A stretch of DNA of 5,248 nt from JALQXV01 sp051005235 (lineage in GTDB: Bacteria > Patescibacteriota > Saccharimonadia > Saccharimonadales > 2-12-FULL-41-12), in contig JBPCJO010000029.1 of the NCBI GenBank assembly GCA_051005235.1, positions 1-5,248 of the forward strand. The letters run 5' to 3'. This document shows, piece by piece, positions 1 to 5,183 of the stretch (its first letter is position 1; the number at the start of each line of letters is the position of its first letter). The notes beneath the pieces are model-generated. The model saw only the letters and a program-made list of their open reading frames with translations. It searched no databases and was not told where the DNA came from. Position numbers and translations under genes: made by a program.

Positions 1-352
1 GTCCCAGCGTTTGCCATAATTCTAACGTACTGTCGATATCTTTACCGTTTTTACCATCGATAAATTCCAGCAACATATAGGCGCAGTTTTTGTCTTTGCC
101 CGTGGCTATAACTCTAGGACCTGGTACGCCATGTTCCGTAGCAGTTTCACTACACCACCGCTCTTTCCTAAATCGATCATACTCAATTAATTCATTCACC
201 CGAAGCACCGCCGTGAGTTGTGTAGTGCTTATTAGGTACACTTGGTTAACTTCGCCTTTGCCGGTGATAGGTTCGATATCTTTAAATGATCCGGGTAAGT
301 GCTGTCGTGCTAGTCGATAAGACAGCTCTTTAATAGATTCATTTTTAATCAT
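1..352 (-). CDS. APH/choline-kinase-like phosphotransferase, N-terminal part (runs off left edge)
   Basis: This open frame starts at ATG 352-350 and stays open for 117 codons to the window edge, so only the N-terminal lobe is visible. It looks like the aminoglycoside phosphotransferase (APH, PF01636) kinase fold. There is a nucleotide-loop-like GKGEVNQVY at residues 31-39, a beta strand AVLRVN at 48-53 where this family often has an LR pair, a helix with KERWCSE at 63-69, the typical (V/I)P-x-P-R-V stretch GVPGPRVIATG at 75-85, and the hinge strand YMLLEFIDGK at 92-101. The catalytic HxDxxxxN and DxD motifs would lie outside the window. Members phosphorylate small molecules such as antibiotics, choline, homoserine or sugars with ATP; the substrate cannot be inferred. 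No Shine-Dalgarno precedes the ATG, but an extended -10 box ends 6 nt before it. The gene follows the P-loop ATPase gene on the same strand after 44 bp. Confidence 0.72.
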   Translation of the reverse strand, partial: MIKNESIKELSYRLARQHLPGSFKDIEPITGKGEVNQVYLISTTQLTAVLRVNELIEYDRFRKERWCSETATEHGVPGPRVIATGKDKNCAYMLLEFIDGKNGKDIDSTLELWQTLG

Positions 353-358
353 ATGTTA

Positions 359-367
359 ACTATAACA
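359..367 (-). promoter_or_regulatory. Extended -10 promoter element of the APH-like gene (probable leaderless start)
   Basis: On the minus strand, TGT followed by TATAGT (364-359) matches an extended -10 (TGn plus 5/6 of TATAAT). Six bases separate it from the ATG at 352, so transcription would be expected to begin at or within a base of the start codon. No convincing -35 hexamer is seen at normal spacing. This is read from sequence only. Confidence 0.45.
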
Positions 368-396
368 AAATAAAAATGAATTATAATTATGACGAA

Positions 397-924
397 TCAA
401 ATGCGCTGCAATATGTAGTCGGAGCGTTTATCGACGTCCATCGCTGGAACCCGCACTGGCTGCATGCCCGCGTCGGCGTAAACCTTGTAAAGAGCGACAG
501 TCAGCAGTTCGACTTCTTGCCTGCTTTCGGTGCGGGCGTAATCTTGGACGTAGGTTTGCAGCGGCTCTAACAAGAAGACGGTTTTATAGCGTACTTGGCT
601 GGCTGCCTCGTGTATCCATTGTTCGACGCTAAAACCGTTATGTATCAGATACGAAATGGTATCGTGGAGGCCTCTGTCGAAAAACGTCAGGGCATCTGAT
701 TTTAGGGCGGCTTCTATCGCTATCTTTCGTTGCATTACCTGGTGTTGGAAGTGCTTCTCGCTGGCCCGTATCTCCTGTATTGTTTGGCCGCCGGCGATAC
801 CTTCGTCAATTACCAGCCGGGCAGCTTCGGGCACGGTTTGATGGCCTCGTCTTTCAAGTTCCGCTAAGAGTGTAGTCTTTCCGACTGATGGGCCACCAGT
901 AATGACATGCCAATTGTTTGTCAT
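397..924 (-). CDS. P-loop NTPase, NadR/AAA_28-like (predicted small-molecule kinase or ATPase)
   Basis: This 175-residue protein has a Walker A loop at its N-terminus (GGPSVGKT, residues 10-17), followed by VPEAAR at 31-36, a Walker-B-like FFDRG at 81-85 with D83, and FLLEPL at 117-122. A lid-like arginine-containing segment (YARTESRQE, 129-137) follows, and the C-terminus contains VRVPAMDVDKRSDYIL (157-172). This order fits the AAA_28 family (PF13521), which includes the nucleoside-kinase-like domain of NadR and related single-domain proteins. Family members bind ATP and many are thought to phosphorylate small molecules; the substrate here is unknown. The start ATG (924-922) overlaps the TGA of the upstream HAD gene as ATGA, and no Shine-Dalgarno is visible, so translation is probably coupled. 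The stop is TGA at 399-397. It is probably cytoplasmic; no signal peptide or membrane segment is seen. Confidence 0.8.
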   Translation of the reverse strand: MTNNWHVITGGPSVGKTTLLAELERRGHQTVPEAARLVIDEGIAGGQTIQEIRASEKHFQHQVMQRKIAIEAALKSDALTFFDRGLHDTISYLIHNGFSVEQWIHEAASQVRYKTVFLLEPLQTYVQDYARTESRQEVELLTVALYKVYADAGMQPVRVPAMDVDKRSDYILQRI

Positions 925-1736
925 CGTACGTGACTAACGGCCGTTGAGCCGATCGTATGGATATATTGCAAAGACAGCCAAGCTGATGCTGAGTTCTCAG
1001 GAGTAACATGGATAAAACTCACACCGGCGTTACGGGCCAGCCCACCATCTTTTTCGTCAGAATCACCGATCACGATAATGCGCTGGTTAACTTCTGGGTC
1101 GTTGATGTCAACAGAGCCCTCACGGTCATAGAGACTTAACCATTGTAATTTAGCGAGTAGTAACGGCATAAGCTCAGGCTTGGAAAGTTTGCCTGGCGAG
1201 AGGCTTGAGTTTAGGCCACGGATTGTTTCATCAGTGATCATGATTTCTGGCTGTTCAAGCCCAGACATGGCCAAGCATTTTCTGATAAACGAAGCATGGC
1301 CGGCAGACAGTATGGCCCGGTCAATCGAGGCACCTTTGGTGTTTGCTTCGGTTATAGTTTGGGAGTACTCGACAAAACCAGGCATGGGGCGCGGCCAAGA
1401 AACTTTGTCGTGCAGCTGTTTGCCAATCTGATTCTCTAGAATGTCGAGCTTGGCACGTACTAAGTTAGCGGTGAGTAGCTCAAGCCCTTGGGGCGTGCAA
1501 TTTGGAACAAGTGAGTTAATAATTTCTAAGGGAGTGCGGTTTTGATGCTCACCTTCGTCAGCGTATTTCTTTAGCGCGTCTTTATCGAAAAATAATGTTC
1601 TCTCGATCGATAGCCGATAGGCTTCATCAATACCATAAATCCCAAGGGCGGAGTTTTGCTCAAACGTGTCATACATTGTGCCGTCAAAGTCGGCTATATC
1701 AAGCCGTGCACTCTCGAAGTCAAAACGTTCCCTCAT
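921..1736 (-). CDS. HAD-superfamily hydrolase
   Basis: This 271-residue protein carries the haloacid-dehalogenase motifs in order. Motif I is D16-F-D18-G-T, with the nucleophile and acid/base aspartates. Motif II is the serine in AILSAG (S144). Motif III is probably K183 or K186 in PGKLSKPE. Motif IV is IVIGDSDEKDGG at 221-232, with D225 plus further acidic residues for magnesium. The stretch between motifs I and II, about 120 residues, is long enough for a helical C1 cap. Such enzymes usually remove phosphate from small metabolites through a phospho-aspartate; the substrate is not recognisable. It leads a two-gene unit with the overlapping P-loop ATPase gene, which hints that the two act on related metabolites, but that is inference. 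The ATG at 1736 is chosen because it lies 14 codons before the strand leading into motif I and a promoter-like sequence sits directly in front of it. Confidence 0.8.
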   Translation of the reverse strand: MRERFDFESARLDIADFDGTMYDTFEQNSALGIYGIDEAYRLSIERTLFFDKDALKKYADEGEHQNRTPLEIINSLVPNCTPQGLELLTANLVRAKLDILENQIGKQLHDKVSWPRPMPGFVEYSQTITEANTKGASIDRAILSAGHASFIRKCLAMSGLEQPEIMITDETIRGLNSSLSPGKLSKPELMPLLLAKLQWLSLYDREGSVDINDPEVNQRIIVIGDSDEKDGGLARNAGVSFIHVTPENSASAWLSLQYIHTIGSTAVSHVR

Positions 1737-1742
1737 CTTTTT

Positions 1743-1770
1743 AGATTACCTGGTTAGGCGTAAATTGCAA
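1743..1770 (-). promoter_or_regulatory. Candidate promoter of the HAD-ATPase unit (leaderless geometry)
   Basis: Minus-strand TTGCAA (1770-1765, 4/6 match to TTGACA), a 16-bp spacer and TAATCT (1748-1743, 4/6 match to TATAAT) stand 6 nt before the ATG at 1736. There is no clear Shine-Dalgarno; the bases before the ATG read AAAAAG. Together these suggest transcription starting at the initiation codon. The boxes are only moderate matches. Confidence 0.4.
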
Positions 1771-1817
1771 GCCTTGGTAATACGGGAGTCTCTTTACGTC
1801 TTAACATGTAAAGTCGT

Positions 1818-1862
1818 TACTATACTGCGTTACATTACGTTTTAATGTAACGCAGTATAGTA
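1818..1862. repeat. Perfect 20-bp inverted repeat with 5-nt loop after purE
   Basis: The left arm 1818-1837 (TACTATACTGCGTTACATTA) is an exact reverse complement of 1843-1862; the loop is CGTTT at 1838-1842. It begins 10 nt beyond the purE stop codon in the direction of purE transcription. As RNA it would form a long, uninterrupted hairpin that could end transcription or protect the 3' end of the purK-purE message. No U-tract follows on either strand and the stem is AT-rich, so it is not a textbook intrinsic terminator. A dyad operator is an alternative. The repeat itself is certain; its role is not. Confidence 0.9.
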
Positions 1863-1872
1863 GACAAGCATA

Positions 1873-2382
1873 CTAGTTAGAAAACGATTGCCAGCCCTTT
1901 TCCTGTATTTCTTGGTCAATCTTCATTACCGTTTCACGCTGCTTTTCTTTAAATACCGCGTACTTTTTGGAGAGTTCTTCGTCGCTGAGTGCCAGAATCT
2001 CAATCGCCATCAAGGCCGCATTCTTGGCACCGTTTTCTGGCATAGTAGCCAGTGGAATCCCGGGCGGCATTTTAATATTGGAATACAGCGCCTCATGGTC
2101 GTGATTGTCTCGTTTAACCGGAACAGCTAAGACGGGTAGAAGCGTGTGAGATGCTGTCATACCGGGCAAATGTGCTGAGCCGCCGGCACCGGCGATGATT
2201 ACTTGCAGACCACGTTCTTTGGCCGTGCTGGCGTAGGTCATCATTGTCTCGGGCGTGCGGTGGGCGGAGATAATTCGGACTTCATAGGGAACACCAAATT
2301 CGTCTAAAACGGTGGCTGCCTGGCCCATTATGTCTAAGTCCGAATTTGATCCCATGATTATTCCAACGGTAAATTGTGACAT
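1873..2382 (-). CDS. purE: N5-carboxyaminoimidazole ribonucleotide mutase (PurE class I)
   Basis: This 169-residue protein moves the carboxyl group of N5-CAIR to carbon to give CAIR, the purine step after PurK. The length fits class I PurE. The family signatures are clear: GSNSDLD at 11-17 for phosphate/ribose binding, ISAHRTP at 38-44 with the catalytic histidine H41, and AGAGGSAHLPGM at 64-75. The middle is less usual. Where most PurE proteins read VPV-x-S-x-x-L-x-G-x-D-S-L, this one has VPVKRDNHDHEALYSN (87-102), and the usual AIGxAGAxNA is replaced by MPENGAKNA (114-122). The QMPxGxPVAT element is kept as KMPPGIPLAT. The gene follows purK by 10 bp with a good ribosome binding site and ends in TAG, 10 nt before the long inverted repeat. 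The active-site signatures make PurE activity very likely. Confidence 0.95.
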   Translation of the reverse strand: MSQFTVGIIMGSNSDLDIMGQAATVLDEFGVPYEVRIISAHRTPETMMTYASTAKERGLQVIIAGAGGSAHLPGMTASHTLLPVLAVPVKRDNHDHEALYSNIKMPPGIPLATMPENGAKNAALMAIEILALSDEELSKKYAVFKEKQRETVMKIDQEIQEKGWQSFSN

Positions 2383-2388
2383 TGTATT

Positions 2389-2394
2389 CTCCTT
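2389..2394 (-). promoter_or_regulatory. Shine-Dalgarno site of purE, overlapping the purK stop codon
   Basis: Minus-strand AAGGAG lies 6 nt before the purE ATG at 2382, and its first bases are part of the purK TAA stop (2395-2393). It is the only strong Shine-Dalgarno in front of a gene start in this window. It supports the purE start and re-initiation after purK. Confidence 0.8.
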
Positions 2395-3526
2395 ATATTT
2401 CTATTCGCTTACGGGCCTTTTGGGCTGCTTTACGGGTTTGATCAAGTGTATCACCAAGCGCGTTAATATGGCCCATTTTTCGGTCAACCTTTGTCGGGGA
2501 TTTACCATATAGATGGATATGAATGGCACGATCTTTTAGCGCCTTGGCGAGGCCTGCCAGTTCGGTTGGCCGGTTGTGCTGGCCGAGTATATTGATCATG
2601 CTGGCAACCGGCGTGACCATGCCGACGTCACCCAGCGGTAAGCCGGTGATTGCTCGGATATGCTGCTCGAACTGAGAAGTTACGCAGGCGTCCATGGTGT
2701 AGTGGCCTGAGTTGTGGACTCGGGGCGCAATCTCGTTAATAACGATAGAATCATCTTTTAGTAGAAATAGCTCTACGCCATACATGCCAGCGCCCTGGAG
2801 CTTTTTGACGGCTTGGGTGGCGATATTAACAGCCTGGGCTGCTAATATCGATGAGATTTGCGCAGGGGTTAACGTTTCGATACATATGTTTCGCTCGTGA
2901 ATCGTCTCTGTGACAAGGTAGGCGCGCACGTTCCCGTCCATATCTTTGGCAACCATAACAGCTAATTCTTTGGTAAAATCCATGACTTGTTCGGCGTAGA
3001 GGGGAACATCTTTAAATCGTTCCAAGGCGGCTTCTAACTCGCCAAGGTCGTGAATTAAGGCGTTACCACGACCGTCATAGGCATTGTGGCGCGTTTTGAG
3101 GAGCATAGAACCGTCGAAGTGCTTAAAAGCCTTGTTTGCCTGCTCGGGATTATCGACTTGCTGGGAGGGCGCTACCGCAAAACCGTTTTTCGCTAAAAAT
3201 TCCTTTTGAGTATATTTGTCTTGGATAAGGCGAATCGTTTGTGGGGCTGGGTTGACTGGTGTTCCCTCTGTTGCGACAGCCTCTAGTGTGCGGGTATCTA
3301 GGTGCTCTATTTCTACGGTAATGTAATCGGCTTTTTTTGCCAGTTGGCGAAGTGCCTTCTTATCGTTTAACGGCGCTTGGATTTGTTCGGCACCGACTTG
3401 CGCGGCTGGGCAGTTGTCTGATGGGTCGACGACTACAACTTTGAAGCCGAGGGGAGCTGCGGCTAACGTTAACATTTGGCCTAATTGGCCGCCTCCGACG
3501 ATTCCAATCACTTTTTGGCTGTTCAT
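2393..3526 (-). CDS. purK: N5-carboxyaminoimidazole ribonucleotide synthase (PurK, Ade2-like)
   Basis: This is an ATP-grasp enzyme of 377 residues that uses ATP and bicarbonate to carboxylate AIR to N5-CAIR. Motifs counted from ATG 3526: a Rossmann-like GGGQLGQM at 11-18, VEIEHL at 71-76, NAYDGRGN at 148-155 in the ATP-grasp loop, YAEQVMDFTKELAVMV at 177-192, and the metal/nucleotide segment INEIAPRVHNSGHYTMDAC at 263-281. The C-terminal domain has LYGKSPTKVDRKMGHINALG at 339-358. VEIEH, AYDGRGN and the HNSGHYT-DACVTSQFE run are more like fungal Ade2 than E. coli PurK. A TTG six codons upstream (3544) is also in frame, but the ATG puts the usual M-x(4-6)-IGIVGGGQLG spacing at the N-terminus. 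No Shine-Dalgarno is seen. It leads the operon with purE and is divergent from the HAD gene at 3591. Confidence 0.95.
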   Translation of the reverse strand: MNSQKVIGIVGGGQLGQMLTLAAAPLGFKVVVVDPSDNCPAAQVGAEQIQAPLNDKKALRQLAKKADYITVEIEHLDTRTLEAVATEGTPVNPAPQTIRLIQDKYTQKEFLAKNGFAVAPSQQVDNPEQANKAFKHFDGSMLLKTRHNAYDGRGNALIHDLGELEAALERFKDVPLYAEQVMDFTKELAVMVAKDMDGNVRAYLVTETIHERNICIETLTPAQISSILAAQAVNIATQAVKKLQGAGMYGVELFLLKDDSIVINEIAPRVHNSGHYTMDACVTSQFEQHIRAITGLPLGDVGMVTPVASMINILGQHNRPTELAGLAKALKDRAIHIHLYGKSPTKVDRKMGHINALGDTLDQTRKAAQKARKRIEI

Positions 3527-3549
3527 AAAAATATGGTAACGCAAAACAG

Positions 3550-3579
3550 TTTATATTAGAAATAGATAATAACTGGTAA
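3550..3579 (-). promoter_or_regulatory. Candidate purK-purE promoter
   Basis: Minus-strand TTACCA (3579-3574) and TATAAA (3555-3550) are separated by 18 bp, giving a predicted transcription start near 3543 and a leader of about 17 nt before ATG 3526. The alternative TTG start at 3544 would be leaderless. A weaker box, TACCAT, 6 nt before ATG 3526, would give a leaderless ATG transcript. The -35 box overlaps the -10 region of the opposite gene. Confidence 0.4.
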
Positions 3580-3582
3580 AAT
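3574..3582 (+). promoter_or_regulatory. Extended -10 element of the HAD gene at 3591 (probable leaderless start)
   Basis: TGG followed by TAAAAT (3577-3582) matches an extended -10. Eight bases separate it from the ATG at 3591, so the predicted transcription start falls at the start codon or a base or two before it. There is no Shine-Dalgarno. It shares bases with the -35 candidate of purK on the other strand. Confidence 0.45.
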
Positions 3583-3590
3583 TACACTAT

Positions 3591-4268
3591 ATGGCCGAAA
3601 AACTACATGCAGCAATATTTGACTGGGATGGTGTGGTTGCTGACTCCGCTCACTTACAAGTCGAAGCCGAAAAACGTACTGCTGTCACAATGGCTGACGA
3701 GTACGCCATACCATTTGACGTCCATAGACGGGACTGGGATAGATTTGAAGGCTGGGGCAGGACGAAAATTGCCAAGTATATATTTGACGCCGATGACGAA
3801 CTTGCCGAAATATACCGCGAACGAGTCATTGATACCTCGGTTGAAATTATAAGACCAGCTATCTTAAAACCTATCAGTGGCGCTAGGGGTTTTATTGACT
3901 TTCTTAAGAACAGGAATCTGCCGTTAGGCATAGCTACATCAAGTAGTTCAAAAATACTCCACCCCTCCTTAAAACTTTTTGGCATGGAGCGTGATTTTCA
4001 ATACGCGGTATGCCACCGCGAAGCGCTGGATGATAAGCCCTTACCTGGGCCGTACCGAAAAGTTATGAATTACCTTAACGTAGAAGCTCGGCGCACTTTG
4101 GTGATTGAAGATTCAAAAAGTGGCATTGAGGCAGGCTTGGCGGCCGGTGCATTGGTTATGGCTATATCTACTACGAAACCCGTTAATTACTTGAGGAACA
4201 ATACGCGTGCTCACTTGGTAGCTGAAGATTATGAGCACGCAACATACTTGGTAGCTCCATATCTATAA
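3591..4268 (+). CDS. HAD-superfamily hydrolase, beta-phosphoglucomutase/phosphatase-like
   Basis: This 225-residue protein has the size and motif order of the beta-phosphoglucomutase/phosphoglycolate-phosphatase branch of HAD proteins. Motif I is FDWDGVVADS at 10-19, with D11 and D13. An alpha-helical C1 cap follows, at about 20-90. Motif II is GIATSSSS at 113-120 (T116/S117). Motif III is the lysine in DDKPLPGPY (K149). Motif IV is VIEDSKSGIEAGLAAG at 171-186, with E173 and D174. Members hydrolyse phosphate esters of sugars, nucleotides or glycolate, or move phosphate within a sugar. The ED-S-x-x-GI-x-A form of motif IV and the KP-x-P-x-x-Y motif favour this subgroup, but the substrate is not given by sequence. 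It lies between divergent purK and co-directional purC, 51 bp before the latter, so a nucleotide or PRPP-related housekeeping role is possible but unproven. The stop is TAA. Confidence 0.85.
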   Translation: MAEKLHAAIFDWDGVVADSAHLQVEAEKRTAVTMADEYAIPFDVHRRDWDRFEGWGRTKIAKYIFDADDELAEIYRERVIDTSVEIIRPAILKPISGARGFIDFLKNRNLPLGIATSSSSKILHPSLKLFGMERDFQYAVCHREALDDKPLPGPYRKVMNYLNVEARRTLVIEDSKSGIEAGLAAGALVMAISTTKPVNYLRNNTRAHLVAEDYEHATYLVAPYL

Positions 4269-4303
4269 TTAAGTTTATTGTTTTTTATGTGCTCAAAGCA
4301 CGC

Positions 4304-4309
4304 TACAAT
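4304..4309 (+). promoter_or_regulatory. Candidate -10 box of purC
   Basis: TACAAT (5/6 match to TATAAT) ends 10 nt before ATG 4320, predicting a transcript start only a few bases before that codon. The hexamer at 17-bp spacing is TTTTTT (4281-4286), a weak -35. No Shine-Dalgarno precedes any of the possible purC starts (TTG 4278, ATG 4287, ATG 4320), which favours 4320. Confidence 0.4.
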
Positions 4310-4319
4310 AAGCTCCATT

Positions 4320-5183
4320 ATGGGTTCAATATCTGGCACTGATTTTTTATTTAAAGGGCAAACGAACATTTACCGCGGGAAGGTCCGCGACGTTTATACG
4401 ATTAACGACGATACGCTGGTTTCGATCGCGACCGATCGAATCTCGGCTTTTGATGTTATTTTACCGCAACCGATTCCACATAAAGGCCAGGTATTAAACC
4501 AGTTGGCAGCGCATTTTTTGGCGGCGACGATAGACATCGCGCCAAACTGGCTGATTGAGATGCCTGATCCAAATGTCTCGATCGGCCATAAATGCGAGCC
4601 GTTCGCGATTGAAATGGTGATACGTGGTTGTTTGGTCGGGCATGCCTGGCGGGTGTATCAGGCTGGGGTTAGGGAACTGTGCGGCGTACAACTACCCGAC
4701 GGCATGCAAGAATACGACATGTTTGACGAACCGGTCATTACGCCTTCTACTAAGTCGCACACCGGGCACGACGAAGATATCACCGCCATGGAAATCGTTG
4801 AGCAGGGTCTAGCTTCGGAGTCTGACTTTGAGCGGCTCAGTATTATGGCCAGACAGCTATTTATTCGGGGTAGGCAGCAGGCCCGTGACCAAGGTTTAGT
4901 GCTGGCAGACACCAAGTATGAGTTTGGCAAGTATAATGGCGAAATTTTCGTAATTGACGAAATACACACACCCGATTCATCGCGGTATTTCTACGTGGAC
5001 GGTTACGAGGCGTATTTAAAAGACCGCACCGGCGAAGTGCCGCGCAACTTATCGAAGGAGTTTGTCCGGCGCTGGTTGCTTGATCAGGGTTTTAGCGGCC
5101 TAGAAGGGCAAAAAGTACCAGAACTAGACGATGAGTTCGTTGAACTGGTTTCGCAGCGCTACAGTGAACTATATGAGCAATGA
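4320..5183 (+). CDS. purC: SAICAR synthetase (PurC, long type), ending at an in-frame TGA
   Basis: PurC ligates CAIR and aspartate with ATP to form SAICAR, using the product of PurE. Counted from ATG 4320, 287 residues precede the TGA. Visible motifs: YRGKVRDVY at 18-26, the nucleotide-binding ATDRISAFDVILP at 37-49, IPHKGQVLNQL at 52-62, IRGCLVGHAW at 101-110, the TPSTKSHTGHDE region at 141-152, the PurC signatures ADTKYEFG (196-203) and DEIHTPDSSRY (213-223), and LSKEFVRRWL at 244-253. The sequence is closest in style to Bacteroidetes and yeast PurC, which are about 300 or more residues; the E. coli form is about 237. The TGA at 5181-5183 falls inside the conserved C-terminal motif Y-x-E-L-Y-E-x-(I/L)-T-G-x-K, and the downstream frame continues to look like PurC, so the true end may lie past the window. 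ATG 4320 is preferred over TTG 4278 because homologues begin close to it. Confidence 0.93.
   Translation: MGSISGTDFLFKGQTNIYRGKVRDVYTINDDTLVSIATDRISAFDVILPQPIPHKGQVLNQLAAHFLAATIDIAPNWLIEMPDPNVSIGHKCEPFAIEMVIRGCLVGHAWRVYQAGVRELCGVQLPDGMQEYDMFDEPVITPSTKSHTGHDEDITAMEIVEQGLASESDFERLSIMARQLFIRGRQQARDQGLVLADTKYEFGKYNGEIFVIDEIHTPDSSRYFYVDGYEAYLKDRTGEVPRNLSKEFVRRWLLDQGFSGLEGQKVPELDDEFVELVSQRYSELYEQ

Noticed and set aside
90..570. Plus-strand open frames at 90-320 and 376-570
   Set aside because: They lie opposite the APH-like and P-loop ATPase genes, show no domain pattern, and lack start signals; they are antisense shadows.
3527..3544. TTG 3544 as the purK start
   Set aside because: It adds six residues with no family support; ATG 3526 gives the normal spacing to GGGQLGQM. 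It is kept only as an alternative because a -10-like TATAAA lies 5 nt before the TTG.
4289..4301. Small hairpin GTGCT-CAA-AGCAC as a terminator after the HAD gene
   Set aside because: The stem is only 5 bp with a 3-nt loop. The T-run lies before it on the plus strand, and on the minus strand no gene needs termination there.
4278..4319. TTG 4278 or ATG 4287 as the purC start
   Set aside because: The added residues do not resemble PurC N-termini, there is no Shine-Dalgarno, and the -10 candidate at 4304-4309 would lie inside the coding region.
3650..4969. Minus-strand open frames at 3650-3985 and 4658-4969
   Set aside because: They are antisense to well-supported HAD and purC coding, have serine-rich, non-family-like translations, and lack upstream signals.
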